Assembly: GCA_015277795.1 (NCBI GenBank)
Contig: CP063848.1
Coordinates: 992,001-1,056,000 of the forward strand
Direction of reading: 5' to 3'
From: Massilia sp. UMI-21
GTDB lineage: Bacteria > Pseudomonadota > Gammaproteobacteria > Burkholderiales > Burkholderiaceae_D
DNA: 64,000 nucleotides
Both the position numbers and the translations under genes were made by a program. Shown piece after piece: positions 34,499-43,769 of the stretch; position 1 is the first letter of the stretch; every line of letters starts with the position of its first letter. Under the pieces are notes generated by a model. The model was not told the DNA's origin. It made no database searches and saw nothing but the letters and a program-made list of their open reading frames with translations.

Positions 34499-36154
34499 AT
34501 GTACGACTACGTTATCGTTGGAGCCGGATCGGCAGGTTGCGTGCTGGCCAATCGCATCTCCGCCAATCCCGACCTGTCGGTCTGCCTGCTCGAGGCGGGA
34601 CCACCCGATACCCATCCCTTGATCCGAATGCCGCTCGGGATGGTGCACATGATGATGAGCAAACGTCTTAACTGGCGTTACTATTCCGTGCCACAGCGCC
34701 ACCTCGACGGTCGCCGTTTGTACTATCCCCGTGGAAAAACTCTCGGCGGCAGCAGCGCCAGCAACGCGATGGTCTACACCCGCGGCCACGCGAGCGATTA
34801 TGATCATTGGGCCGAACTTGGCAACCGCGGCTGGAGCTATGCCGATGTCCTGCCGCTGTTCAAGCGCGCTGAACATCACGAAGCCGGGCCGTCGCCGTTC
34901 CACGGCGTCGACGGTCCGCTTAACGTGGCGACACAGCGTTCAACCAATCTGCTGACACGCGTGTTCGTCGAGGCCGCCGTCGAAGCCGGATATGCCCGCA
35001 ATCCCGACTTCAACGGCCCGATCCAGGAAGGCGTCAACTGCTACGAACTCACGCAGAAACATGGCGAGCGCTGGAGCGTCGCGCGTGCCTACCTGCATCC
35101 GGCGCTGCAGCGGAAGAACCTGACCGTACTTACCGGTGCGCACGCCACCCGGATTCGGCTGGAGGGGCAGCGCGCCGCCGGGGTCGACTATCTGCACCGC
35201 GGTCGCGTGCGCAGCGCCGCTGCCCGGCGCGAGGTACTGGTGGCGGCGGGCGCCATCAATTCACCGCAACTCCTGCTGCTGTCGGGAATTGGACCGGAAG
35301 ACGGGGTGCTGGGCCACGCCATCCCGGTACGCCACCACCTTCCCGGGGTGGGCCGCAACTTGCAGGACCATCTCGATGCATTGGTCGTACACCGCTGCAC
35401 GCGCCCGGTGTCGCTGGGTATTTCGCCAGCCACGCTGCCGGCGTGGCTGAAGCACCTGTTCGACTATGCCGTGCATCGTCGCGGGCCGCTCACCAGTAAC
35501 TCGGCCGAAGGCGGCGGTTTTCTCAGGAGTTCGCCTGGCGCCGCAATTCCCGACTTGCAGCTCCATTTCACGCCGGCACATCTCGACGGCCACGCCCGCG
35601 ACTTGCGCAGTGCTGCTTTTACGATGCTGGGCCATGGTTATGCGCTGCACGTGTGTGCGCTGCGGGCGCAAAGCCGGGGTCGCGTTTCCCTGCACAGTGC
35701 GGATCCTACCGACGCACCCCTGATCGACCCGCGCTTTCTGTCCGACCCGGCTGACCTGGTGCCGCTGGTGGCCGGCGTCAAGGCTGCGCGCGCGGTGCTG
35801 GCGGCCCCGGCCTTCGATCTCTATCGTGGCGAGGAGATCTTTCCTGGGCCAGGCGTGCGCACCGACGACGACATCGTGCGCTTCATCCGCCGCAAGGCCG
35901 AATCGATCTACCACCCTGCGGGCACCTGCCGAATGGGCCATGACCCCATGGCGGTGGTGGACGACACGCTGCGCGTGCACGGCATCGCGGGCTTGCGCGT
36001 GGCTGACGCCTCGATCATGCCCACCCTTGTAGGCGGCAACACCAATGCCGCCGTCGTGATGATCGGCGAAAAGGCCGCCGATCTGGTCCTGGCGGAAGCG
36101 GGGGCGAGGATGTTCACACCCGCCGGTCCGGCCGCGGCGAATCAGCCGCGTTGA
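34499..36154 (+). CDS. GMC family FAD-dependent oxidoreductase
   Basis: A 551-residue flavoprotein of the glucose-methanol-choline family. The N-terminal FAD motif is YVIVGAGSAGCVLANRIS, then PRGKTLGGSSASNAMVYTRG. The C-terminal active-site region holds YHPAGTCRMGHDPMAV and the conserved MPTLVGGNTNAAVVMIGEKA. Family members oxidise alcohols; the closest functional analogues by length are choline dehydrogenase and the AlkJ-type medium/long-chain alcohol dehydrogenase. Next to acyl reductase and wax-synthase genes, a fatty-alcohol substrate is a reasonable inference. It starts about 220 bases after the rRNA terminator with a weak GGAAG ribosome site, and ends 9 bases before the reductase. Confidence 0.9.
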   Translation: MYDYVIVGAGSAGCVLANRISANPDLSVCLLEAGPPDTHPLIRMPLGMVHMMMSKRLNWRYYSVPQRHLDGRRLYYPRGKTLGGSSASNAMVYTRGHASDYDHWAELGNRGWSYADVLPLFKRAEHHEAGPSPFHGVDGPLNVATQRSTNLLTRVFVEAAVEAGYARNPDFNGPIQEGVNCYELTQKHGERWSVARAYLHPALQRKNLTVLTGAHATRIRLEGQRAAGVDYLHRGRVRSAAARREVLVAAGAINSPQLLLLSGIGPEDGVLGHAIPVRHHLPGVGRNLQDHLDALVVHRCTRPVSLGISPATLPAWLKHLFDYAVHRRGPLTSNSAEGGGFLRSSPGAAIPDLQLHFTPAHLDGHARDLRSAAFTMLGHGYALHVCALRAQSRGRVSLHSADPTDAPLIDPRFLSDPADLVPLVAGVKAARAVLAAPAFDLYRGEEIFPGPGVRTDDDIVRFIRRKAESIYHPAGTCRMGHDPMAVVDDTLRVHGIAGLRVADASIMPTLVGGNTNAAVVMIGEKAADLVLAEAGARMFTPAGPAAANQPR

Positions 36155-36163
36155 GGAGACGAG

Positions 36164-38143
36164 ATGCATTACTTCGTCACGGGCGCCACCGGCTTCATCG
36201 GCAAGCGCCTGGTCAGGAAACTGCTGGCGGCGCCGGACAGCATCGTCTGGTTCCTGCTGCGCCAGGAAAGCTGGGCAAAGCTGCCCGACCTGCTCGCGTA
36301 CTGGGGCGTGGACGACACGCGCGCGATCCCGGTCAACGGCGACTTGCTGCTGCCGGGCCTCGGGGTGTCCGAGGTCGACCGCCACGCCCTGTCGGGCAAG
36401 CTCGACCATTTTTTCCACCTGGCCGCGTTGTATGACCTGCGCGCCGGCGCCGCGGAACAGCTGGCTGCGAATGTGGAAGGGACACGGCAGGCAGTGCAGC
36501 TGGCGAACCTGCTGGGGGCCGGCTGCTTCCAGCACATGAGCTCCATCGCCGCAGCCGGCATGGCCGAAGGCGTTTTTCGTGAAGACATGTTCGAAGAGGC
36601 CGAAGGGCTTTGGCATCCTTATTTCTCGACCAAGCACGAGGGCGAACTGGTGCTGCGCCAGGAGTGCCGCATACCGTGGCGCGTCTACCGTCCCGGCCTG
36701 GTAGTGGGCGATTCCCGCACGGGCGAAGCGGAGAAGATCGACGGCCCTTATTATTTCTTCAAGCCGATCCAGAAGTTACGACGCATCCTGCCGCCATGGA
36801 TGCCTGCGATCGGTATCGAGGGTGGGCGAATCAATATCGTGCCGGTCGACTTCGTGGTCGATGCCATGCACTTCATCGCCCACCGGCCCGGGCTCGACCA
36901 CCAATGCTTCCACCTGACCGACCCCACGTCAAGGCGCGTCGGCGAAATACTCAACATCTTTGCCCATGCGGCGCATGCGCCCAGTTTCAGCCTGCGGATA
37001 AACGCGGCGCTGCTCGGCTTCCTGCCTGGCATGATCCGGCAAGGCTCGGCGGCACTGGCGCCGGTGCGGCGCCTGCGCGAAGCTGTCATGCACGAGCTTG
37101 GCCTGCCCGAGGGGGTCGCCAGGTTGCTCAACTGGCCGACCCGGTTCGATAACCGCCAGGCCCAGGCCGCGCTCGAGGACAGCGGCATCGTCTGCCCACC
37201 GCTCGAGCAGTACGCGGCCGCCGTATGGGATTACTGGGAACGCCACCTCGATCCCGAGCTGGATATCGAGCGTCGCCTGCGCGCCGAAGTGGCCGGCAAG
37301 GTCGTGCTGATCACCGGCGGCTCCTCGGGCATCGGCCTGGCCACCGCACACAGGATGGCGCAGGCGGGTGCGACGACCCTCATCTGCGGACGCGACGCCG
37401 ACAGGCTCGCCACCGCCACCACAGAAATCGGCAAGCAAGGCGGCGCCGTGCAGGCGTACCAGGTCGACCTGTCCGACATCGCCGCCTGCGAGCGCTTCGT
37501 GCAGGCCGTGCTGGCCGACCACGGCGGGGTCGACATCCTGGTCAACAATGCGGGCCGCTCGATCCGCCGTACCGTCGAGGCAAGCTACGAGCGCTTCCAC
37601 GACTTCCAGCGCATGATGCAATTGAATTACTTCGGTGCGGTACGCTTGACGATGGGCCTGCTGCCTTCGATGGTGGCGCGCCGTGCGGGGCAGGTCATCG
37701 TTATCTCGTCGATCGGCGTGCTGACGAACGCACCGCGCTTCTCGGCCTATGTCGCATCGAAAGCGGCTCTCGAAGCCTGGGCCGGATGCGCTGCGGCCGA
37801 ATTCGCCGACCTCGGCATCGCTTTCACGACCATCAACATGCCGCTGGTGCGCACTCCCATGATCACGCCGACCGCCGCCTACCGGCATGCGCCGGCGATC
37901 CCCCCAGAGGAAGCGGCCGGGTTCGTGGTGCAGGCGATTGTCGGCAAGCCGGTGCGCATCGCCACCGAGGTTGGCCAGATCGGCCGCGCGCTGCAGGCAC
38001 TCACACCGCGCCTGGCCCAGGCCGTCATGAACACCGCCTTCCGGCTGGCGCCCGGCGAGGGCGGCGAGGGCGTCCCGGCACCCGAGGCAAGCTCGCCCGA
38101 GCTGCAGGCGATGCAGCAGCTGCTGCGCGGCATACACCTCTGA
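36164..38143 (+). CDS. Two-domain SDR, probable fatty acyl-CoA reductase
   Basis: A 659-residue fusion of two short-chain dehydrogenase domains. The N-terminal extended SDR (1 to about 360) begins HYFVTGATGFIGKRL, has YFSTK as its YxxxK element and resembles the NAD-binding domain of fatty acyl-CoA reductases. The C-terminal classical SDR (from about 379) begins KVVLITGGSSGIGLATAHRM, with NNAGRS and the YVASK catalytic pair. This layout is known from mycobacterial AcrA1-type and marine bacterial acyl reductases that turn acyl-CoA into aldehyde or alcohol. AGGAGACGAG precedes the ATG. Its stop is 1 base before the WS/DGAT start, strongly linking both in one operon. Confidence 0.85.
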   Translation: MHYFVTGATGFIGKRLVRKLLAAPDSIVWFLLRQESWAKLPDLLAYWGVDDTRAIPVNGDLLLPGLGVSEVDRHALSGKLDHFFHLAALYDLRAGAAEQLAANVEGTRQAVQLANLLGAGCFQHMSSIAAAGMAEGVFREDMFEEAEGLWHPYFSTKHEGELVLRQECRIPWRVYRPGLVVGDSRTGEAEKIDGPYYFFKPIQKLRRILPPWMPAIGIEGGRINIVPVDFVVDAMHFIAHRPGLDHQCFHLTDPTSRRVGEILNIFAHAAHAPSFSLRINAALLGFLPGMIRQGSAALAPVRRLREAVMHELGLPEGVARLLNWPTRFDNRQAQAALEDSGIVCPPLEQYAAAVWDYWERHLDPELDIERRLRAEVAGKVVLITGGSSGIGLATAHRMAQAGATTLICGRDADRLATATTEIGKQGGAVQAYQVDLSDIAACERFVQAVLADHGGVDILVNNAGRSIRRTVEASYERFHDFQRMMQLNYFGAVRLTMGLLPSMVARRAGQVIVISSIGVLTNAPRFSAYVASKAALEAWAGCAAAEFADLGIAFTTINMPLVRTPMITPTAAYRHAPAIPPEEAAGFVVQAIVGKPVRIATEVGQIGRALQALTPRLAQAVMNTAFRLAPGEGGEGVPAPEASSPELQAMQQLLRGIHL

Positions 38144-38144
38144 C

Positions 38145-39554
38145 ATGGCGTCCGGCGCCACCACCCGCGAGACATTGTCGGCAGTCGATGCGGCCTGGCT
38201 GCGCATGGACCGGCCCGTCAACCTCATGATGATTTGCGGCATGATGTTACTGGACGGCCACGTCGACCTGCAGCGGTTGAAGGACGTGATACGCACGCGC
38301 ATGCTGTGCTTCCACCGCTTCCGCCAGCGTATCGTCGACGCGCATGGCGATCCACACTGGGAGTTTGACCCCGGTTTCGATCTCGACTGGCATGTGCGCC
38401 GCCTGGCCCCGTATGCCGGCGCGTCGCTCGAGGACATGGCGAGCATGCTGGCCAGTACCGCGCTCGATCCCGGCAGGCCGATGTGGCAATGGCACCTGAT
38501 CGACGGCCCCCACAGCAGCGCCCTGGTCATGCGCATCCACCATTGCTACGGCGACGGATTCGCGCTGCTGCATGTTATCGAGGCCATGACCGACACCGAT
38601 CCCGTGCACCCGCGCCATCCCATGTCCGACCTGGTGGGCCACGCGGACCGGCGGGGAGCCTGGGAGCGCGTCTTCGGACCGCCGGCCGAAGTCCTCGGCG
38701 CTGCGCTGCGTGGGGCGCTGGACCTGGCGGCGGCCGGGACCGGCCTGCTGGCCCATCCCTCGCGTACGTTCGACTACGCCCGGCGCGGCGTCGACCTCGC
38801 TTTCCAGGCGGGCGTGATCGCCGCCATGACGCCCGATGCGCCGACCCGGCTCAAGGGTGAGCTCGGTATTGCGAAGCGGATCGCCTGGTGCGCACCGTTG
38901 CCGCTGCTCGAGGTCAAGGCGCTGGCCGGCGTGCTGGGCTGCTCGGTCAATGACGTGCTGGTGGCCTGCGTCGCCGGCGCGCTGCGCGCCTGGCTGCAGG
39001 AAGCGGACGATGTACCGGCCGGCCAGACCTTGCGTGCGCTGGTGCCGGTGAATCTGCGTCCGGCGGGCCCGGTGACGGAACTGGGCAACCGTTTCGGCCT
39101 GGTCTTCCTCGACCTGCCGGTCGGCGTTGCCGATCCTGTCGAGCGGGTCCACGCGGTTCATCAGGGCATGGCCGCACTGAAAACCTCGCAGCAGCCGCTG
39201 GTGGCGTTCGGCCTGCTGGCCGGAATGGGCGTGGCGCCGGAGTTCGTCAAGGAGCGCATCCTCGAGGCGCTGGCCGCCAACGCCAGCATCGTGATCACGA
39301 ATGTGCACGGTCCGGAGCAGCCGCATTACCTGGCAGGCCGGCGCATCGAGCGCGAACTGTTCTGGGTACCGCAGTCGGGCGGCATCGGGATCGGGGCGAG
39401 TATCCTCAGCTATGATGGCCAGGTCAGCTTCGGGGTGATGGCCGACGTCCAGCGCGTGCCGGATGCGGCGGACATCACCAAGCGCTTCACCGACGAGTTC
39501 GAGGGGCTGCGCCTGTGCGCACTGATGATGCAGTGGCCGCCGCCGGACCGGTAG
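38145..39554 (+). CDS. Wax ester synthase/diacylglycerol acyltransferase (WS/DGAT)
   Basis: A 469-residue O-acyltransferase. The catalytic HHxxxDG motif is present as HHCYGDG at residues 132-138. Other family marks are the N-terminal LSAVDAAWLRMD, SVNDVLVACVAGALRAWL, LVPVNLRP and NRFGLVFLDLPVG, and ITNVHGPEQPHYLAG near the C-terminus. It transfers acyl groups from acyl-CoA to fatty alcohols (wax esters) or diacylglycerol. With the reductase directly upstream supplying alcohols, wax ester formation is the likely outcome. It is membrane- or droplet-associated in known cases. It is the last gene of the three-gene plus-strand unit and converges with the next gene. Confidence 0.92.
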   Translation: MASGATTRETLSAVDAAWLRMDRPVNLMMICGMMLLDGHVDLQRLKDVIRTRMLCFHRFRQRIVDAHGDPHWEFDPGFDLDWHVRRLAPYAGASLEDMASMLASTALDPGRPMWQWHLIDGPHSSALVMRIHHCYGDGFALLHVIEAMTDTDPVHPRHPMSDLVGHADRRGAWERVFGPPAEVLGAALRGALDLAAAGTGLLAHPSRTFDYARRGVDLAFQAGVIAAMTPDAPTRLKGELGIAKRIAWCAPLPLLEVKALAGVLGCSVNDVLVACVAGALRAWLQEADDVPAGQTLRALVPVNLRPAGPVTELGNRFGLVFLDLPVGVADPVERVHAVHQGMAALKTSQQPLVAFGLLAGMGVAPEFVKERILEALAANASIVITNVHGPEQPHYLAGRRIERELFWVPQSGGIGIGASILSYDGQVSFGVMADVQRVPDAADITKRFTDEFEGLRLCALMMQWPPPDR

Positions 39555-39591
39555 CACTGTGCCACCGGGGGCAGTCGTGCAGGCGCCGTCG

Positions 39592-40335
39592 CTAGTGATG
39601 CTGCTTGCTCGCCGCAGGCGGCGTCCCGATGGCGGCACGCGCGTGCGCGCCGTGCGGCAGCATGGCCTCGATGGTCTGCCCGAGGCTGCCGGCGATACCG
39701 ACCAGCACATCCTTGACGGTGCGCACTGCGGTGTGGCTGATCTCGCCCGCTGCTTCGATGGCGCCTTCGATCGCGCGCCGGCCGACCTGGCCGGCATCGC
39801 CGCCGGTCTCGCGGGTAGCTTCGATCAGGCCATCGATGCCGCGCCGCGCCACCATGCCGAGGTCGGCGCCCAGGGTCGCCGCCACCAGGATCAGCGAGCG
39901 TGTGATCTCGAACGAGGCAGCTACCACGTCGCCGCCGACGTCGTGCACGCCGCCGACGATGCCCTTGGACACGCTCGTGATGCTGATGGTCAGGCCGCTT
40001 CCCACCTGCTCGCTTGCCATCACCGCGCCCTTGACCACGTGCCGGATCACTTCCGCCATCTCGTCGGCGGCCGCGCCCCCTGTGCCGAGGCTGTCGGCCA
40101 CCGTCTTGCGAACCAGCGCGGTGATCTGGCCCTCGATGGCGTCGAGCGCGGCGAGGCTGTCGGCCATTCCTTGCTGCACTGCCTGGGCGGCATGTCCGGC
40201 CCGGGCGCCACCGTCTCCGGCGTGATGCGACTGGTCCGCATGCGCGCGCGGATGGGCCGCGGCGGTCTTTGCTTCCGTCTTCGTTTCGGTCTTCGCCTCG
40301 TACTTCGTCTCGTTCTTCGTCTGTTTGCCGGCCAT
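39592..40335 (-). CDS. Uncharacterised Ala/Gly-rich protein, phasin-like context
   Basis: A 247-residue protein I do not recognise with certainty. The N-terminus is highly charged with KxETK-like repeats (KNETKYEAKTETKTEAKTAA), then His-rich. The body is a series of Ala/Val/Gly-rich amphipathic or hydrophobic segments (VVKGAVMASEQVGSGLTISI, SLILVAATLGADLGMVARR, GGDAGQVGRRAIEGAIEAAG) without a clear signal peptide. Such segments could lie on a membrane or lipid-granule surface. The start at 40335 is chosen because AAGGAG lies 7 bases upstream; an ATG nine codons earlier lacks this. It faces fadD across a 227-base gap that contains a FNR-type site. Confidence 0.7.
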   Translation of the reverse strand: MAGKQTKNETKYEAKTETKTEAKTAAAHPRAHADQSHHAGDGGARAGHAAQAVQQGMADSLAALDAIEGQITALVRKTVADSLGTGGAAADEMAEVIRHVVKGAVMASEQVGSGLTISITSVSKGIVGGVHDVGGDVVAASFEITRSLILVAATLGADLGMVARRGIDGLIEATRETGGDAGQVGRRAIEGAIEAAGEISHTAVRTVKDVLVGIAGSLGQTIEAMLPHGAHARAAIGTPPAASKQHH

Positions 40336-40420
40336 GTCAGCTCCTTCGGTATCGGTATGCACGCATGTTCGATTGGACCGTAATTTGCCGACGCAATTGC
40401 AAGGCGCGATGCTTCACACA

Positions 40421-40434
40421 CTGATGTAGATCAA
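40421..40434. promoter_or_regulatory. FNR/ANR-type binding site between phasin-like gene and fadD
   Basis: CTGATGTAGATCAA matches the TTGAT-N4-ATCAA consensus at nine of ten defined positions. It lies 86 bases before the minus-strand start and 129 before fadD. Placement suits control of the minus-strand gene, but no clear -10 was found at the ideal distance. Confidence 0.45.
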
Positions 40435-40562
40435 TACGCTCCCCATCAAGCGGTCCATCGTGCAGGAAGCCGCGGTAAGACCGGGCGGCTGCGGGCGCAT
40501 GCCCACGGCCAGTCCCACCTGCCCGACCTGCCGACCTGCCTCTTTGTGTCACAAGGCCTGCC

Positions 40563-42263
40563 ATGGAAAAGATTTGGCTGAACAGCTATCCCCCGGGCGT
40601 GCCCGCCGAGGTCGATCTCGCTCCCTATCCCTCGCTGCCCGCGATGCTCGACCGGGTCGCCGAACGTTTCGGTGACAAGCCGGCCTTCAGCAACCAGGGC
40701 GCGACGATCAGCTGGTTCGAGCTCGACACCTTGTCGCGCCGCTTCGCCTCGCACTTGCATGCGGCCGGCCTGCGCAAGGGCGACCGTGTCGCGATCATGC
40801 TGCCCAACCTGCTGCAGTACCCGGTCGCCTTGTTCGGCGCGTTCCGCGCCGGCTGCACGGTCGTGAACGTCAACCCGCTGTACACCGAGCGCGAACTGCA
40901 ATACCAATTGGCGGATTCGGGTGCGAACGCCATCGTGGTGCTGGAAAACTTCGCCCACACGCTGGAACAGGTGCTGCCGGCGACCGCGGTGCGCCACGTC
41001 GTCACTACCCGCGTCGGCGACCTGCTGCCTTTTCCCAAGGCCCAGATCGTGAACCTGGTGGTCCGCTACGTACGCCTCATGGTGCCAGACTGGCACATCG
41101 CCGGGGCCGTGCCGTTCCCGGAGGCGCTGGCGCACGGCGCATCCGCGGCGGCGCCGGACGTCCCGCTCGACGCGGCCGACACCGCCTTCCTGCAATACAC
41201 GGGCGGCACCACCGGCGTGCCCAAGGGGGCCATCCTCAGCCACGGCAACATCGTCGCCAACATCGCCCAGATCACTGCCTGGATCCGCGCCACCCTGGAA
41301 GAGGGCAAGGAGATCGTGGTGCTTCCGCTGCCCTTGTACCACGTGTTCGCGCTCACCGCGATGTTCACCTTCGCCGCCTACGGGGCCAGGATCGTCCTGA
41401 TCACCAATCCGCGCGACATCCGCGGTTTCGTCCGCGAACTCAGGCATACCCGCTTCACGGTCATGATCGGCGTGAACACCCTGTTCAATGCGCTGCTGAA
41501 CGCCCCCGAGATGCGCCAGGTGGACCTGCGCGGCGCCAAGCTGGTGGTGGCGGGCGGCATGGCGCTGCAGCGCTCGGTGGCGCAGCGCTGGCAGCAGCTG
41601 TCGGGCAAGCCCATCATCGAAGGCTACGGCCTGACCGAGACCTCGCCCTTCGTCTGCGCCAACCCGCTGGACGCGACCACGTTCTCGGGCACGGTCGGGC
41701 TGCCGATCCCGTCGACCGAGCTGGTGCTGCTCGACGACGCCGGCGTCGAAGTGCCGCTCGGCGAACCGGGCGAGATCTGCGTACGCGGGGCCCAGGTCAT
41801 GCGCGGCTACTGGAACATGCCGGACGAAACCGCCCATGTGTTCACCCCGGATGGCTGGCTGCGCAGCGGCGACATCGGCGTCATCGACGAGCAGGGCAGG
41901 GTCAGGGTGGTCGACCGCAAGAAGGACGTCATCGTCGTCTCCGGCTTCAAGGTATTCCCGAACGAAGTCGAGGACGTGGTCGCCATGCATCCCGGCGTGT
42001 ACGAGGTGGCCGCCATCGCGGCGCATGACAGCCAGGACCAGGAAACGGTCAAGGTGGTGGTGCTGCGGCGCGATCCGGCCTTGACGGCCGAGGCCCTGGT
42101 CGAACACTGCAGGAAGTACCTGACACCCTACAAGGTGCCGAAGGTCGTTGCATTTCGCACCGAGCCCTTGCCGAAATCGAATATCGGCAAGATATTGCGG
42201 CGTGTCGTGGCGGAACAGGAAGCGCGCGCCGCCGCCGGCGCCACCGCCGCGCCGGCTGACTGA
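40563..42263 (+). CDS. fadD: Long-chain fatty acid-CoA ligase
   Basis: A 566-residue acyl-adenylate-forming enzyme that activates fatty acids to acyl-CoA at the inner membrane. The N-terminus MEKIWLNSYPPGVPAEV is typical of FadD. The AMP-binding P-loop is YTGGTTGVPKGAILSHGN, followed by EGYGLTETSP. The C-terminal signature is DGWLRSGDIGVID and KDVIVVSGFKVFPNEVED, with the catalytic Lys in PKSNIGKILRR. It would feed both beta-oxidation and the nearby acyl reductase and acyltransferase. It is followed 13 bases later by a phasin gene on the same strand. Confidence 0.95.
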   Translation: MEKIWLNSYPPGVPAEVDLAPYPSLPAMLDRVAERFGDKPAFSNQGATISWFELDTLSRRFASHLHAAGLRKGDRVAIMLPNLLQYPVALFGAFRAGCTVVNVNPLYTERELQYQLADSGANAIVVLENFAHTLEQVLPATAVRHVVTTRVGDLLPFPKAQIVNLVVRYVRLMVPDWHIAGAVPFPEALAHGASAAAPDVPLDAADTAFLQYTGGTTGVPKGAILSHGNIVANIAQITAWIRATLEEGKEIVVLPLPLYHVFALTAMFTFAAYGARIVLITNPRDIRGFVRELRHTRFTVMIGVNTLFNALLNAPEMRQVDLRGAKLVVAGGMALQRSVAQRWQQLSGKPIIEGYGLTETSPFVCANPLDATTFSGTVGLPIPSTELVLLDDAGVEVPLGEPGEICVRGAQVMRGYWNMPDETAHVFTPDGWLRSGDIGVIDEQGRVRVVDRKKDVIVVSGFKVFPNEVEDVVAMHPGVYEVAAIAAHDSQDQETVKVVVLRRDPALTAEALVEHCRKYLTPYKVPKVVAFRTEPLPKSNIGKILRRVVAEQEARAAAGATAAPAD

Positions 42264-42276
42264 CAGAGGAGACAAG

Positions 42277-42939
42277 ATGGACCGCAAACTGAAGGAACTG
42301 GCAAGGTCGGACGATGCCGCCATGCTCGATGCCGTGTGCAGTTCGGCGCACCAGATCTGGCAGGCCGGGCTCGGCGCGTTCGCCCGGGCGCAGCGGGAAG
42401 GCAGCGAACTGTTCGAGAAGCTGGTCCAGGATGGCGGCGAACTGCAGAAACTGACCCAGCGGTTCACCGGGGGCACAGGCGTTTCGGTGACCGATACCGT
42501 CACCCGGCTGGCAGAGAATGCCGGCCGCCAGGCCAGCGGCTCGCTGGACAAGCTGGAGAAGATGTTCGAAGACCGGGTGGCCCGCTCGCTGCGCAACCTG
42601 GGGCTGCCGGCGCCCGAAGAAGTCCAGGCCCTGGGCCGCGACGTGGCGGAGCTGAAAGCCGCGCTGCACACGGCCGGGATGCAGGCGCGCGCCGACATCG
42701 ATGCGTTGACGCAGGCCGTCGACGCGCTCCGGATCGCCAACAGCCCTGCGCCTGCGAAGAAAGCGACAGCCAGGCCGGCACGCCAGGCCGGCACGCAGGC
42801 GCCTGCGAAGAAAGCGGCAGCGGGAACGGCACGCAAGGCGGCAGCCAAAGCAAGGGCAAAACCCGCCGCAAAGCCTGCCGCAAAGCTTGCCGCAAAGCGC
42901 CCGACAGCGAAGAAGACGGCAGCGGCCGGACCGCGCTGA
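42277..42939 (+). CDS. Phasin family granule-associated protein, PhaF-like
   Basis: A 220-residue protein. The N-terminal part (AHQIWQAGLGAFARAQREGS, then FEKLVQDGGEL) is the polyhydroxyalkanoate granule-associated/PhaI-PhaF domain. The central region is coiled-coil-like (SLDKLEKMFEDRVARSL onward). The last 60 residues are a Lys/Ala/Pro-rich histone H1-like tail (KKATARPARQ, KARAKPAAKPAAKLAAK) as in PhaF, which in pseudomonads binds DNA and helps granules segregate. AGAGGAG supports the ATG at 42277. No PHA synthase is in the window, so the coated body could be PHA or neutral lipid droplets. Confidence 0.88.
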   Translation: MDRKLKELARSDDAAMLDAVCSSAHQIWQAGLGAFARAQREGSELFEKLVQDGGELQKLTQRFTGGTGVSVTDTVTRLAENAGRQASGSLDKLEKMFEDRVARSLRNLGLPAPEEVQALGRDVAELKAALHTAGMQARADIDALTQAVDALRIANSPAPAKKATARPARQAGTQAPAKKAAAGTARKAAAKARAKPAAKPAAKLAAKRPTAKKTAAAGPR

Positions 42940-42995
42940 CAGGCGGCGGTTCGCTTGTCACTGTCCCACACGGCATGTCCTGGCAAGGAGGGCGC

Positions 42996-43769
42996 ATGGC
43001 CTGGGCAAGATGTCCCTATTCCGATCCGGCCTTTGCCTACACGGCTGCCGGCCTGCACAAGGCATGGCGCCGCCTGCATGCCGGCGACGCCGAGCCGTGG
43101 CCGGCCGAGCCAGCGCTGGTCGACGCATGGATCGCCTTCCACGCCGGGCGCTTCGAGGAAGCCGCCAGGCAGGGCCTGGATGCCGGCATGGCCGGATATG
43201 CGGTGGCGAACAAGGCGACCTGCATCCATGCGGTCTACCTCGAACCCTCGGCGGCAACGAGGAGCGAGCGCTTCCTGCAGGTGGCCGAACGTTGCGAGCA
43301 GCAGCAGGCGCGGCAGCCGTCGAACCCGGCAGCCTTCTATTGGCATGCCTACGCACTCGGCCGGCATGCGCAGGCCGTCTCGGTCGTGAAGGCGCTGGCC
43401 CAAGGCATCGGCGCCAGGGTGAAGGCCAGCCTCGACACCACGCTGGCGCTGGCGCCGCGCCACGCCGATGCCCATATCGCGCTCGGCGTCTACCATGCCG
43501 AGATCATCGACAAGGTCGGGGCGCTGCTCGGTGGACTGAGCCATGGCGCCAGCCGGGAGGCGGCGCTCGGACATTTCAGGCAGGCGCTTGCCCTCAATCC
43601 GGATTCGGTCATTGCGCGCGTCGAATACGCGCAGGCGCTCGCCATGCTGGACGGACGCAAGGGGGCACAGGCCGCCATCGCCCTGTGCGAAGAGGCCGCC
43701 GCGATCAAACCGCACGATGCGATGGAACGCCTGGATGTCGAACGCGCGCGACAAGCACTCGAAGACTGA
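42996..43769 (+). CDS. TPR-type helical repeat protein
   Basis: A 257-residue soluble protein with tetratricopeptide-like repeats. The clearest are AWIAFHAGRFEEAARQGLDA near the N-terminus, then ALAPRHADAHIALGVYH and ALALNPDSVIARVEYAQAL, followed by ALCEEAAAIKPHDAMERLDV. No signal peptide or membrane segment is evident. The start at 42996 has AAGGAGGG directly upstream; an ATG at 42975 is less well placed. It ends inside the beginning of the hydrolase gene, so these two are translated in a coupled way. A scaffold or chaperone role is possible but not demonstrated. Confidence 0.8.
   Translation: MAWARCPYSDPAFAYTAAGLHKAWRRLHAGDAEPWPAEPALVDAWIAFHAGRFEEAARQGLDAGMAGYAVANKATCIHAVYLEPSAATRSERFLQVAERCEQQQARQPSNPAAFYWHAYALGRHAQAVSVVKALAQGIGARVKASLDTTLALAPRHADAHIALGVYHAEIIDKVGALLGGLSHGASREAALGHFRQALALNPDSVIARVEYAQALAMLDGRKGAQAAIALCEEAAAIKPHDAMERLDVERARQALED

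Noticed and set aside
40446..43754. A 1102-codon open frame on the minus strand opposite fadD and the phasin gene
   Set aside because: High GC keeps antisense frames open. The plus strand carries well-supported genes with family motifs and ribosome sites, and the minus translation has low-complexity composition and no recognisable domain.
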